From Nocardia alba NBRC 108234 (GTDB taxonomy: Bacteria > Actinomycetota > Actinomycetes > Mycobacteriales > Mycobacteriaceae), in contig NZ_BDAX01000019.1 of NCBI RefSeq assembly GCF_001612665.1, positions 124,001 through 188,000 on the forward strand: 64,000 nt of DNA. The letters are read 5' to 3'. The notes beneath the pieces were generated by a model. That model searched no databases, was not told where the DNA came from, and saw only the letters and a list, made by a program, of their open reading frames with translations. The translations under genes and the position numbers were made by a program. Positions 39,541 through 48,980 of the stretch are shown one piece after another (the first letter of the stretch is position 1; the number at the start of each line of letters is the position of its first letter).

Positions 39541-41439
39541 GTGAGCCCGACTGTCAGCACCGAGGCGACCCGTCCCTCGCTCGACCGCACCGCCACCATG
39601 CACTCCACCGATCGTCGCGGGCTCGACCGGTTCGAGGCGGGCGATCGCGTCGGCGACTTCGAGCTGCTCACCGAACTCGGCGTCGGCGCGTTCGCCCGGG
39701 TCTTCCTGGCCCGGCAACGGTCGATGCAACGCCTGGTCGCGGTGAAGATCTCCGCCGACAGCGGTACCGAGCCACAGACCCTGGCCCAGCTCGACCACGC
39801 CTACATCGTGCGCGTGTTCGATCAGCTGGTCCTCGATCCACCCGAGGACGGCTCGCCCCGGCTGCGACTGCTGTACATGCAGTTCCTGCCCGGCGGCACC
39901 CTGCTCGACCTGCTGCGCTGGGTCCGCGCGACCCCGCCCGCCGAACGCGACGGCCGGCTCCTGCTGGACGCGATCGACGCGGCGATGACCGAGAAGGGCG
40001 AGATCCGCCCGGCGGATTCGAGCGTGCGCCACGAGATCGCCCGACTCAGCTGGCCCGACACCGTGGCCTGGTTGGGTCGGCGGCTGGCCGCCGCGCTGGA
40101 CCACGCGGCCGATCGGGGTGTGCTGCACCGCGATGTGAAACCGGCGAACGTCCTGCTCACAGCCGAGGGTGTGCCGAAGCTCGCCGATTTCAACATCAGC
40201 TTCAGCGAGACCGCGGGCACCAGCCCGCTCTCGTATTTCGGCGGGTCGCTGGCGTACATGTCACCCGAGCAGCTGGAGGCCAGCCATCCCGGCTACGACC
40301 GCACCGCCGCCGATCTGGACGCACGCTCCGACCTCTTCTCACTCGGCGTACTGCTGTGGGAATTACTCACCGGCACAAAGCCATTCGACGACACCAACGC
40401 CGACGACCCCACCTGGTGCGATCGAACCAGACTCGAAGCGATACTCACCTCGCGCAGCAATGGCGTGAGCGACTATGCGCTACAACAACTTCCACCGGAC
40501 TGCCCGCCTGCACTCCGCCGGGTGTTGCTGCGTTGCCTCGAGCCTGACCGAACTGACCGCTGGCCCGACGGAGATGTCCTCGCTACGCAGTTCGACCTGA
40601 GTCAGGACGCACATGCTCGCGACCTTGTAGATCCACCACCGAACAGTTGGCGAATCAGATTGCGACCGGTCCTGTTTCCCATCATGGCGTTGTCGATCGC
40701 CATCCCCAATTTGCTGGCCGCCATCTACAACGCACAGTTGAACACCGCGCTGATCGTTGACCGGCTCGACCCGAGCACCCGTGCCACTCTACTGAGAGTC
40801 GCAGGCGCCACGAATGTGGTGTTCTTCGCTTTCGGCGCCGCAATCTTGATCTACCTGGCCAGACGGCTCCTCATTATTCCCCGGCGGCTGCGTGCGGGCA
40901 GTGACTGCCATTCCAGTTCGCTCGACCGCGCCCGCCAGGATTCCTTGAGGTTGGGCAACCAGGCCGTCACGATAGCCTCCGTCCTGTGGCTGATGGCGGC
41001 TGCTGTATTCGCGGCGACAATCGGATTCGCAGGCAACGGTCTGACTATCCGTACCGTAGTTCACTTCGGACTCGCGGCAGCGATTTGCGCGGCCATTGCG
41101 ATGACCTACCCGTTCTTCCTGATCACGCTGTATCTCACGCGTTGCGTCTACCCGTTGTTTCTCCACCATGGTGAGGACTTCCGCCGCGATAGACAGGCAC
41201 TGACAGGCTTGATCGCCCAATGTCGCCGATATTTGATCGCTGCGGCGTCTATTCCGCTCGTCGCGGGTATCGGAGCGACGTTCTTGCCGGTCGAAGACCT
41301 ACGAACGACCACCACCCCACTCCGCGCTATCTGCGTGGGCGGGGTGATCGGGTTCGTCGTGTCCTACGCGGTGTTCAGGATCATCGAAGCCGACATCCGC
41401 GCCTTATTGCGGGTGGTCGGCTCGCGGACAGCGGGCTAG
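39541..41439 (+). CDS. Membrane Ser/Thr protein kinase, paralogue of preceding gene
   Basis: A 632-residue paralogue lacking the N-terminal extension. GTG 39541 (MSPTVSTEAT) is preferred; the frame opens at 39505. The kinase domain repeats LGVGAFARVFLARQ, VAVKISAD, HRDVKPANVLL, and again DFN for DFG, followed by FGGSLAYMSPEQLEA. Six C-terminal helices follow. Long stretches in the kinase half are identical in DNA to the upstream gene, but after about 40380 the two diverge and codon use becomes less GC-biased. The last four bases overlap the convergent hpt stop. Confidence 0.9.
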   Translation: MSPTVSTEATRPSLDRTATMHSTDRRGLDRFEAGDRVGDFELLTELGVGAFARVFLARQRSMQRLVAVKISADSGTEPQTLAQLDHAYIVRVFDQLVLDPPEDGSPRLRLLYMQFLPGGTLLDLLRWVRATPPAERDGRLLLDAIDAAMTEKGEIRPADSSVRHEIARLSWPDTVAWLGRRLAAALDHAADRGVLHRDVKPANVLLTAEGVPKLADFNISFSETAGTSPLSYFGGSLAYMSPEQLEASHPGYDRTAADLDARSDLFSLGVLLWELLTGTKPFDDTNADDPTWCDRTRLEAILTSRSNGVSDYALQQLPPDCPPALRRVLLRCLEPDRTDRWPDGDVLATQFDLSQDAHARDLVDPPPNSWRIRLRPVLFPIMALSIAIPNLLAAIYNAQLNTALIVDRLDPSTRATLLRVAGATNVVFFAFGAAILIYLARRLLIIPRRLRAGSDCHSSSLDRARQDSLRLGNQAVTIASVLWLMAAAVFAATIGFAGNGLTIRTVVHFGLAAAICAAIAMTYPFFLITLYLTRCVYPLFLHHGEDFRRDRQALTGLIAQCRRYLIAAASIPLVAGIGATFLPVEDLRTTTTPLRAICVGGVIGFVVSYAVFRIIEADIRALLRVVGSRTAG

Positions 41440-41987
41440 GAGTAAACCGCTGGGTTGAGGGTGCCGATGTAAGGCAGGTCGCGGTAGCGTTCCGCGTAGT
41501 CGAGGCCGTAGCCGACGACGAATTCGTTGGGGATGTCGAAGCCAACGTGCGCGACATCGACGGGGGTGCGCAGCGCGTCGGGCTTGCGGAGCAGGGTCAC
41601 TACTTCCAGCGAGGCCGGGTTGCGGGTGGACAGGTTGCGCTTGAGCCAGGACAGGGTCAGGCCCGAGTCGATGATGTCCTCGACGATCAGGACGTTACGG
41701 CCCGCGATGTCCTTGTCCAGGTCCTTCATGATGCGCACGACGCCCGAGGACGAGGTGGACGAACCGTAGGACGATACGGCCATGAATTCGAGCTGGGTGG
41801 GGATCGTCAACGCCCTGGCGAAGTCGGTCATGAAGAAGATCGCGCCCTTGAGAACGCAGATCAGCAGGAGGTCGCCTTCGGGGGAATCGGGCGGGTACCG
41901 CTTGGCGACGAGTTCGGCCAGTTCCTCGATTTTGGCTTTGATCTCGTCTTCGGTGATCAGCACCGATGCGATGTCGTCTCCGTACAC
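41436..41987 (-). CDS. hpt: Hypoxanthine phosphoribosyltransferase
   Basis: A 183-residue purine-salvage enzyme making IMP and GMP from hypoxanthine and guanine with PRPP. The PRPP motif is VLIVEDIIDSGLTLSWL; LLLICVLKGAIFFMTDFAR, MAVSSYGSSTSSSG and VGFDIPNEFVVGYGLDYAE are family-typical. It follows tilS on the same strand with a gap of 24 bases, the usual bacterial tilS-hpt-ftsH neighbourhood, though ftsH here is 11.6 kb away. Confidence 0.97.
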   Translation of the reverse strand: MYGDDIASVLITEDEIKAKIEELAELVAKRYPPDSPEGDLLLICVLKGAIFFMTDFARALTIPTQLEFMAVSSYGSSTSSSGVVRIMKDLDKDIAGRNVLIVEDIIDSGLTLSWLKRNLSTRNPASLEVVTLLRKPDALRTPVDVAHVGFDIPNEFVVGYGLDYAERYRDLPYIGTLNPAVYS

Positions 41988-42011
41988 GGAAGTGGGTGTC
42001 CCTTCGTGGCA

Positions 42012-43001
42012 TCAAATGCGCGGCTGTGCTCGCACCGCCAGCGTGCCACGTTCACGCGTCACGACCAACCTGTGGTCGCTGGAGCCGCCGGCCACCGCCA
42101 CGCCGCCCTGCCCGTGCCAATTGCTCACCAGCTCGTCGATCGCCTGTAAATGAGCGTTCACGAGCCCGGTCACGCCCTGATCGGCGAGCCAGGCGCGCAC
42201 CACCCGGCGACGCAACGCGGGCGGCGCAGTGGCGAGGATCTCGATCGAGAGGGCAGACGTACCAGCGAGGCGCGCACGCGCGTTACGTAGCAGCTCTGCG
42301 GCGTAGGCATCGAGCACCGCGCCGTCCTCGCGCAGGTGGTCGGCGGTGCGCACGAGTGCCTGCGCCACTCCACCGCCGAGCGCGTCCTCGAGCAGCGGCA
42401 GTATTTCCTCGCGGACCCGCACGCGGGTGTACCTGCGGTCGGCGTTGTGCGGGTCGTCCCATGGTTCGATTCCGAGATCGGCGCACATCCGCGCGGTATC
42501 GGCCCGCCGCACCCCGAGCAGGGGCCGCCCCCACGGCGGATTCCACGCCGCCATCCCCTGGATCGACCGCCCGCCCGACCCACGCGCCAACCCCAACAGC
42601 ACGGTCTCGGCCTGATCATCGAGCGTGTGTCCGAGCAGTACCGGCCGCCCGTCGCGCACCGTCTCCAACGCCGCATACCGGGCCGACCGCGCCGCTGCTT
42701 CCGCGCCCCCCACGCGCCCTACTTCGACGGGCACAACAATCGCCCCGACGCACCCGAGCCCCAGCGCCTGCGTGGCCGCTCGTTCAGCCACCTCGGCCGA
42801 CCCCGCCTGCAACCGATGGTCGACGACCACCGCACAGACTTCACCGGCCTCGACAACAGCGGCGGCCACCAGCGCCAGCGAATCGGCCCCACCGGACAAC
42901 CCCACAACCACCGGGCTCGGCCCACCGTGCGCGGCCACCCACTCGCGCACACCCCGTCGTACCGCCAGCACCGCCGCCGTCTCCGGTAGGCGCGATGTCA
43001 T
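42012..43001 (-). CDS. tilS: tRNA(Ile)-lysidine synthetase
   Basis: A 329-residue N-type ATP pyrophosphatase that converts the wobble cytidine of tRNA-Ile(CAU) to lysidine. The PP-loop is VVVGLSGGADSLALVAA; DHRLQAGSAEVAE, EAAARSARYAAL, LLGHTLDDQAETVLLGLARG and DPHNADRRYTRVRVREEILP are all TilS signatures. ATG 43001 (MTSRLPE) is chosen; a GTG three codons earlier is possible. Lacks the longer C-terminal domains of enterobacterial TilS, as is normal in actinobacteria. Confidence 0.96.
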   Translation of the reverse strand: MTSRLPETAAVLAVRRGVREWVAAHGGPSPVVVGLSGGADSLALVAAAVVEAGEVCAVVVDHRLQAGSAEVAERAATQALGLGCVGAIVVPVEVGRVGGAEAAARSARYAALETVRDGRPVLLGHTLDDQAETVLLGLARGSGGRSIQGMAAWNPPWGRPLLGVRRADTARMCADLGIEPWDDPHNADRRYTRVRVREEILPLLEDALGGGVAQALVRTADHLREDGAVLDAYAAELLRNARARLAGTSALSIEILATAPPALRRRVVRAWLADQGVTGLVNAHLQAIDELVSNWHGQGGVAVAGGSSDHRLVVTRERGTLAVRAQPRI

Positions 43002-43121
43002 CGGGTACACCGAACGGTCGCATCTCGATCATCGGACGGCAGCCGCGATCCAACAGCAGACCGAGCGGCCGTGCTCGGCGGTCTATCGCCCGCGTATGTC
43101 ACCTGTGCAGGTTACCGAGGC

Positions 43122-44195
43122 CTATCCGAGTACCCGGCGAATCCACCGGTCCGGATCGTCGACCTCGTCCAGCAACGGCAGGGTGTCCGCGTTCGTCCAC
43201 ACCGCGTTGAACTCCGCGACCCCGACCCGCTCGACGACCGCGTCCACGAATTTCTTGCCCCGCACGTACTGCGCGACCTTCGCGTCGACGCCGAGTAACG
43301 CCCGCAGCAGCCGCTGGATCGGGTTGGACGGCTTCTGTCGACGCCGATCGAACGCGGCCCTGATATCGGCGACGGTCGGCACCACAGCGGGCCCGACGGC
43401 GTCCATCACATGATCGGCGTGCCCTTCGAGCAGCGTGCCGAGCATCAACAACCGATCCAGTGCCTCCCGTTGCGGTGGCGCTTGGGCCGCGCGCAACAGC
43501 CCGACCACCCCTCGACTGTTCGGATCGTCGGCGTTCGCGCCGTTGCGCCGCGACCGCACCTCACCGACCAACCGGGTGAGCATCTCGCTCATCGGCTCCT
43601 CGCCGACCTCGCTCAGGATGTCCACGTTGGTACGCATGTACCCGGCCAGCCAGGGCGCCGACGAGAACTGCACCCGGTGCGTCACCTCGTGCAGGCACAC
43701 CCACAGCCGGAAGTCGCTCGGATCCACGCCGAGTGCGCGCTCGACGCCGAGGATATTGGGCGCGACCAGCAGCAGGGTGCCGTCCTCGCCGGTGAACGGG
43801 TCGTACTGCCCGAGGATCGCGCTCGACAGGAACGCCAGCATCGTCCCCGCCTGCACACCCGCGGGTTTGCCGACGAACTTGCCGCCGTCGGCGGATTCGG
43901 TACCGGTGAGCACGGCCATCGAGTCGGCGGCCGCGGCGATCCACCCCGGCCGGTCGACGATCCTGGCCTCGGGAACCGGCCGGTCGTCGAGCAGCCCACT
44001 GACCTCACGCACCGGCAGTTCGGCCAGCACCGAGGCCGATGCCAACTCGGCGACGACCTGTTGCGCCGTCTGCCGGGACGCGCGCGGTCCTGCCGGCGCG
44101 AGCAGCGCCCCGGTTCGCGCGGCCAGCCGCCAGTCCACCGCTCCGCTGAATCCGGAATTCTTGCGCTCGGTCTTTTCGGTCGTCTTCTCGGTCAT
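43122..44195 (-). CDS. Zincin_2 family metalloprotease (Rv3626c-like)
   Basis: A 357-residue protein with a zinc site HEVTHRVQF (HExxH) near residue 170 and a likely third-ligand region GTLLEGHADHVMD. The N-terminus is hydrophilic (MTEKTTEKTERK). The family sits between the PBP4-type peptidase and tilS in mycobacteria and was once described as F420-biosynthesis associated. No signal peptide is visible, so it is probably cytoplasmic. It follows dacB by 14 bases. Substrate unknown. Confidence 0.88.
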   Translation of the reverse strand: MTEKTTEKTERKNSGFSGAVDWRLAARTGALLAPAGPRASRQTAQQVVAELASASVLAELPVREVSGLLDDRPVPEARIVDRPGWIAAAADSMAVLTGTESADGGKFVGKPAGVQAGTMLAFLSSAILGQYDPFTGEDGTLLLVAPNILGVERALGVDPSDFRLWVCLHEVTHRVQFSSAPWLAGYMRTNVDILSEVGEEPMSEMLTRLVGEVRSRRNGANADDPNSRGVVGLLRAAQAPPQREALDRLLMLGTLLEGHADHVMDAVGPAVVPTVADIRAAFDRRRQKPSNPIQRLLRALLGVDAKVAQYVRGKKFVDAVVERVGVAEFNAVWTNADTLPLLDEVDDPDRWIRRVLG

Positions 44196-44209
44196 CAGCC
44201 ACCCGTTCT

Positions 44210-45694
44210 CTACGAGCATCCGCAGTCGCGCAGGGCACCCGCCACCGCGTCGAGCGCCGGCCTGCTCTGCTCCGGCAATCGGTCGTTCGACATGAGTGCG
44301 AAGGTGAGTACCCGCCCGTCGCGGTCGAGTACATATCCGACCAACGCGCTGGCCACACTCAGAGTTCCGGTCTTGGCGCGCACCCACCCCGCACCCTGCC
44401 GGTTCTGCGTCACGAAGCGCGGCGCGAGGGTGCCGGTTCCGCCCGCGACGGGCAGGTAGTCCAGCATCGGGGCGAGAGCCGCTGCGCGCGGATCGTTCTC
44501 GGGCCTGGCCTGGGTGCCCGCCGGTACCACGGCCGCGGCACCGGTCGGCTTCGCCGCGGTCGCGATGATCGAATCGAGCAGCTTCGGCGTGACCCGGTCG
44601 TCGATGGAGAGCCCGCTGTTGTCGGCCAGGCGCAGTCCGGCGATGTCGAACCCGGCCGTCGACAGGGCGGCCGTGGTGGCCGCGACCGCACCGGCGAAGG
44701 ACGCGGGCTGTCCCGACGCCGCCGCCAGCTCACGTCCGATGGTCTCGGCGAGCACATTGTCGGAGTGAATCATCATGTCGTGCAGGCGGACTCGCAGCGG
44801 AGCCGATTCCACCTTCGCGATCTGCGCGCCGGTCTGCGCGGCCGGTCCCACACGCACCGCGGCGGGGTCGGCGCCCAGCTCCGCCGCCAGCGCCCGCCCG
44901 GCGTCGAGCGCGGGGTTCGCGGTGCGCGGGGAATAGTCGGCCGTTGGATCGAACCGGCCACCGTCGAGCATGATCGGCTCGATCGGGGCGATGGACCCTT
45001 CCGCGATGTCGATCGGGTCCCACCCCGAGGCCATGGTCGGCCCCGAGTAGGCGGAGGTATCGACCACGATCGCGTTCACCTGCCGACCCGAGGCCCGCAC
45101 CTGCGCGGCCAGATCCGCGATCCTGGCGCCGCCGGTGTAGTAGCCGCCGGCCGCCCGGGTGGTGAGCGTGGGATCTCCGCCCGCGACCAGCACCAGCTCG
45201 CCGGGGGCGCCCGCGAGCACCTTCGTGGTCACCCGCTGATCATCGGGCAAGGTCAGCAGCGCGGCCGCCACCAGCATGATCTTCGCCGTCGACGACGGAA
45301 TCATCGGCTTGGTCGAATCCTTACTCCACAGCACCGTCGCGCTGCTCGGATCGCTCACCTCACCGGCGAACGCGCCGAGATCGGGATTGCCGACCACCGG
45401 GGCGAGCGCCGCGGCGATGCCCGCCACCGTCGGCGCGGGCGCGTCCGATCGGGCAGGGGCCACCTCGGGGAACACCTGGCCGGTATCCGGCGCGGGCGCC
45501 ACGGTGAGTCCGCCGTGCCGGAATTCCGGTGTCCACGGCCGCGCGATCGCCGCGAAACCACCCGCGATCACCATCAGCGCGACCACCACTGCCGACAACC
45601 AGATCCAACGGGATTTCCGGCGCCCGCGCACCGCTGATCCCGGATTGCCGCCTGTATCGACCACGACAGTGTCTCCCTCAACGCCGACCGACAC
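44210..45694 (-). CDS. dacB: D-Ala-D-Ala carboxypeptidase, PBP4 type
   Basis: A 494-residue class C low-mass penicillin-binding protein. An N-terminal membrane anchor (SRWIWLSAVVVALMVIAGGF, residues ~28-48) places the enzyme outside the membrane. The three penicillin-binding motifs are SSTAK, SDN in MIHSDNVLAETIG and KTG in WVRAKTGTLSVAS. It trims peptidoglycan stem peptides and may act as an endopeptidase. The start GTG 45694 is followed closely by basic residues before the anchor. Divergent from ppa across 134 bases. Confidence 0.93.
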   Translation of the reverse strand: MSVGVEGDTVVVDTGGNPGSAVRGRRKSRWIWLSAVVVALMVIAGGFAAIARPWTPEFRHGGLTVAPAPDTGQVFPEVAPARSDAPAPTVAGIAAALAPVVGNPDLGAFAGEVSDPSSATVLWSKDSTKPMIPSSTAKIMLVAAALLTLPDDQRVTTKVLAGAPGELVLVAGGDPTLTTRAAGGYYTGGARIADLAAQVRASGRQVNAIVVDTSAYSGPTMASGWDPIDIAEGSIAPIEPIMLDGGRFDPTADYSPRTANPALDAGRALAAELGADPAAVRVGPAAQTGAQIAKVESAPLRVRLHDMMIHSDNVLAETIGRELAAASGQPASFAGAVAATTAALSTAGFDIAGLRLADNSGLSIDDRVTPKLLDSIIATAAKPTGAAAVVPAGTQARPENDPRAAALAPMLDYLPVAGGTGTLAPRFVTQNRQGAGWVRAKTGTLSVASALVGYVLDRDGRVLTFALMSNDRLPEQSRPALDAVAGALRDCGCS

Positions 45695-45828
45695 GCCTCG
45701 ACTGCGCGACTACAGCCGCCTGCCGCACCGGTGTACCAGCACACCACACTATCCTCGTTGCGCACCGGTTCCCCAGAACGATCTGGCGATTCGGCACAGT
45801 CCAGCACTCGAACGAGCAAGGAGATGGC

Positions 45829-46317
45829 GTGGAGTTCGACGTCACCATCGAGATTCCCAAGGGTTCTCGGAACAAGTACGAGGTCGATCACGAGAGCGGC
45901 CGGGTCAAGCTCGACCGGTACCTGTACACCTCCATGGGCTACCCGGCCGACTACGGCTTCATCGAGAACACCCTCGGTGAGGACGGCGACCCGCTCGACG
46001 CGCTGGTGCTGCTGCCCGAGTCGGTGTTCCCCGGCGTGATCGTCGAGGCCCGCCCGGTCGGCGTGTACCGCATGACCGACGAGGCAGGCGGCGACGACAA
46101 GGTGCTGTGCGTCCCCGCGGGCGACCCGCGCTGGGACCACATCCAGGACCTGGGCGATGTCTCGGAGTTCGAGCTGTCGGCGATCAAGCACTTCTTCGAG
46201 CGCTACAAGGATCTCGAGCCCGGCAAGTACGTCGAGGGTTCGGAGTGGCTCGGCCGCGCCGAGGCCGAGAAGATCATCGACGAGTCCTTCACCCGCCTGA
46301 AGGAATCCGGCCACTGA
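45829..46317 (+). CDS. ppa: Inorganic pyrophosphatase, family I
   Basis: A 162-residue soluble pyrophosphatase, the same length as the M. tuberculosis enzyme. The signature is GEDGDPLDALVL with metal-binding aspartates; FDVTIEIPKGSRNKYEVDHE, LYTSMGYPADYGFIE and DDKVLCVPAGDPRWDH match closely. GTG 45829 is the start, with AAGGAG at 45818-45823. It hydrolyses pyrophosphate and so pulls biosynthetic reactions forward. A strong terminator follows. Confidence 0.98.
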   Translation: MEFDVTIEIPKGSRNKYEVDHESGRVKLDRYLYTSMGYPADYGFIENTLGEDGDPLDALVLLPESVFPGVIVEARPVGVYRMTDEAGGDDKVLCVPAGDPRWDHIQDLGDVSEFELSAIKHFFERYKDLEPGKYVEGSEWLGRAEAEKIIDESFTRLKESGH

Positions 46318-46334
46318 GCTGGCTGGAACACGAA

Positions 46335-46370
46335 AAACGGGAAGTCCGAAGAATTTCGGACTTCCCGTTT
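46335..46370. terminator. Bidirectional intrinsic terminator
   Basis: A perfect 16-base-pair stem (46335-46350 AAACGGGAAGTCCGAA, 46355-46370) with loop GAAT, ending in TTT on both strands. It lies between ppa and the convergent small secreted protein gene and can serve both. Confidence 0.93.
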
Positions 46371-46382
46371 CCTGTTCCGAGA

Positions 46383-46610
46383 TCAGTACCAGATGTACAG
46401 GTCCCAGCCGTCCCAGCTCTCCGTGCACTCCCAGTAGTACCCGCCGCTGTACGGATCCTGTCCGGCCGCACGGCACTGGTAGAGCTCGTAGTACGTGCCG
46501 TAGTAGGTGCCGTACGGCGCCGCGGCAGCGTTGCCCGCACCGACCGCCGACACCCCGGCGACGGTCGCGAGGGCCAGCAGAGCGGCGGCGATAGTGGATT
46601 TGATGCGCAT
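46383..46610 (-). CDS. Small tyrosine-rich secreted protein
   Basis: A 75-residue precursor with a clear signal peptide (MRIKSTIAAALLALATVAGV, cleavage probably after GNAAAA near residue 31). The mature part of about 44 residues is rich in Tyr, Trp and Gly (GTYYGTYYELYQCRAAG, then DGWDLYIWY) and has two cysteines that could form one disulfide. No family is recognised. It stands alone, convergent with ppa across a terminator. Such proteins are common in actinobacterial secretomes with unknown roles. Confidence 0.78.
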   Translation of the reverse strand: MRIKSTIAAALLALATVAGVSAVGAGNAAAAPYGTYYGTYYELYQCRAAGQDPYSGGYYWECTESWDGWDLYIWY

Positions 46611-46718
46611 GTTGTCTTCTCCTGTGCGTGCAGTGGCTTCTTCCTCGAAGTTATTGCGGCGCACAGGTTCGAACAGCCACCCCTAGGGGTTGGTTCGCGC
46701 TCCCCTAGGGCACTTCAC

Positions 46719-48482
46719 CTACCCCACCCGACCTCGACCATCGCTGTCCCCGTCACTCGGATCCCCGGTGGCAGCGGCGGTGGACTGCGCGGTGGTGTCG
46801 ATCAGCGCACCCACCCCGTCGGCGGCCTTGGCGTCGCCGTCGGCCTGGATTCCGCCCGCCATCCGCAGCGGAACTTCCTTCCAGAACAGCACCAGCAGCA
46901 GGGCGATCAACGCCACCGCGGCCGCGACGAGGAACACCGTCGACATCGAGTCGGAGAAGCCCACCTGGAAGGGTTTGGCGAGCTCGGGGTCGAGCTGCTG
47001 GATGATCGAGCTGTCCTGGAGCACCTCGCTCGCGGCCGAAGTGTCATGCGCCAGTAGACCCTTGGCCAGCGCGGCGTCGGCCGGGTTGGTGCTCTTGGCG
47101 CCCTCGATCACGGCCTGCTGGTAGGCGGGATCCGCGGCCGACTGCTGCAGTTGGGTGGTGATGCTCGGGGTGAGCAGCGAGAACAGGATCGACAGGAACA
47201 CCGCCGCGCCGAGGGTGCCGCCGATCTGGCGGAAGAAGGTCGCCGACGCGGTCGAGACGCCCATGTCCTTGGGCGGCAGCGCGTTCTGCAGGGCCAGGGT
47301 CAGCGGCTGCATGAGGTTGCCGAGGCCGAAGCCGGTGGCCGCCATGAACAGCATCGCCAGCCACAGCGGGCTGTCGGCGTCGAGCAGGTGCAGCAGGAAC
47401 AACCCGAGCGTCAGCGTGCTCGCGCCGATCAGCGGGAATGCCCGGTAGCTACCGGTTTTCGAGATCAGCCGACCGGACAGGATCGAGCCGGTCATCATGC
47501 CGAGCACCATCGGCAGCATCTGCAGACCGGCCTCGGTCGGTCCCGCGCCGCGCACCACCTGCAGGTACTGCGGCAGCAGCAGCATGCCGCCGAACATCGC
47601 CGCACCGACGACGAAGGAGATCACCACGCCGAGCGCGAAGTTGGCGTTGTCGAAGATACGCAGCGGGATCAGCGCCGCGTCGCCCATGAATTTCTCCACC
47701 GCGACGAACCCGGCGAGGCCGACCACGCCGATCACGTAACAGATCACCGAAGAGCTACTGCTCCAGCCCCATTCGCGTCCCTGTTCGGCCACGATCAGCA
47801 ACGGGACCAGTCCGATCGCGAGCACGACCGCACCCGCGAAGTCGATGCGATGGGTGGCGTGCGGCTTACGCGGCAGATGCAGCACCCGGGTCACCACCAC
47901 CAGGGCGAGCAGCCCCAGCGGCACGTTCACCAGGAAAACCCAGCGCCAGCCGGTGATGCCGAGGATGGTGTCCTGCCCGGCCAGCAGACCGCCGAGCACC
48001 GGCCCGAGCACACTCGAGATGCCGAACACAGCGAGGAAGTAACCCTGGTAGCGAGCGCGCTCACGGGGGGCGATGATGTCGCCCATGATGGCCAGCGCCA
48101 GCGACATGAGCCCGCCCGCGCCCAAACCCTGGAACGCGCGGAACGCGGCCAGCTGATACATCGACGTCGCCAACGTGCACAGCAGCGAACCGATGATGAA
48201 CAGACCGATCGCGGTCAGGAAGAACGGCTTGCGGCCGAACATGTCCGAGAGCTTGCCGTAGAGCGGGGTACTGATCGTCGCGGTGATCAGATAGGCCGTA
48301 GTGGCCCAGGCCTGCAGCGAGTAGCCGTCGAGGTCGTCGGCGATGGTGCGGATGGAGGTCGACACGATCGTCTGGTCGAGCGCGGCCAGGAGCATGCCGA
48401 GGATCAGCCCGGACAGGATGGTCAGAATCTGTCGATGGGTGAAGCCCGCCGGTGAGTCCACCGGGGCAACGGTTGTCGTCAC
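46719..48482 (-). CDS. MFS multidrug exporter, DHA2 (EmrB/QacA) type
   Basis: A 587-residue drug/proton antiporter with 14 predicted helices. The opening LGMLLAALDQTIVSTSIRTI carries the DHA2 motif D1 and GKLSDMFGRKPFFL the motif between helices 2 and 3; VFGISSVLGPVLGGLL is motif C of exporters. A large extracytoplasmic loop of about 100 residues before the last helix and a hydrophilic C-tail are typical. The ATG overlaps the MarR stop by four bases. The regulator, exporter and operator form a standard drug-inducible unit. Confidence 0.93.
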   Translation of the reverse strand: MTTTVAPVDSPAGFTHRQILTILSGLILGMLLAALDQTIVSTSIRTIADDLDGYSLQAWATTAYLITATISTPLYGKLSDMFGRKPFFLTAIGLFIIGSLLCTLATSMYQLAAFRAFQGLGAGGLMSLALAIMGDIIAPRERARYQGYFLAVFGISSVLGPVLGGLLAGQDTILGITGWRWVFLVNVPLGLLALVVVTRVLHLPRKPHATHRIDFAGAVVLAIGLVPLLIVAEQGREWGWSSSSSVICYVIGVVGLAGFVAVEKFMGDAALIPLRIFDNANFALGVVISFVVGAAMFGGMLLLPQYLQVVRGAGPTEAGLQMLPMVLGMMTGSILSGRLISKTGSYRAFPLIGASTLTLGLFLLHLLDADSPLWLAMLFMAATGFGLGNLMQPLTLALQNALPPKDMGVSTASATFFRQIGGTLGAAVFLSILFSLLTPSITTQLQQSAADPAYQQAVIEGAKSTNPADAALAKGLLAHDTSAASEVLQDSSIIQQLDPELAKPFQVGFSDSMSTVFLVAAAVALIALLLVLFWKEVPLRMAGGIQADGDAKAADGVGALIDTTAQSTAAATGDPSDGDSDGRGRVG

Positions 48483-48970
48483 GAATCATTCTCCGTAGTG
48501 CGCAGTGCGGGTGGCTGGGTCGCCAGGAACGGGCGGGCCGCGTCGTAGTCGTCGACGAACCGCGTCAGCAGCCCGGCGAGCAGGGCCCGATCGTCGGCGG
48601 ACCAGTTCTCGGTGACGATGGCGACGGACTCGCGGCGCTTGGCCCGGATCCGGTCGGCGGTCTCGCGTCCGTAGTCGGTGACCGCGAGCACGGTGGCTCG
48701 CCCGTCGTCGGGGTCGGCGGCGCGCACCACCAGGCCACGCTCCACCAGCTGCGCGACCTGCCTGCTCACCGTCGAGGCGTCCGAGTTCACGGCCTCGGCG
48801 AGCGCACCCGAGCGCATCGGCCCGTCGCAGAGCAGCCGGAACAGCACCATGAACCCCGCCGGGTCGATGCCAGAGCGGTCCTTGATCTGGGCCATCGCCC
48901 GATCGCGCAGCCGGTGCAGTCGCACGAGCTGGATCGCGATCGCGTCGATCGCGGGCTCAGTCTCACTCAC
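48479..48970 (-). CDS. MarR-family repressor of the exporter
   Basis: A 163-residue winged-helix regulator of the MarR family (FRLLCDGPMRSGALAEAVNS, DASTVSRQVAQLVERGLV, then DDGRATVLAVTDYG as the wing). It is the first gene of the operon and overlaps the exporter by four bases. Its own promoter carries an 11-base inverted repeat directly upstream, suggesting that it represses itself and the exporter until a ligand binds. Confidence 0.92.
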   Translation of the reverse strand: MSETEPAIDAIAIQLVRLHRLRDRAMAQIKDRSGIDPAGFMVLFRLLCDGPMRSGALAEAVNSDASTVSRQVAQLVERGLVVRAADPDDGRATVLAVTDYGRETADRIRAKRRESVAIVTENWSADDRALLAGLLTRFVDDYDAARPFLATQPPALRTTENDS

Positions 48971-48980
48971 ACTTCACCCT

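Noticed and set aside
37974..39671. Long minus-strand open frame over the first kinase
   Set aside because: Antisense shadow of the kinase gene with no domain content.
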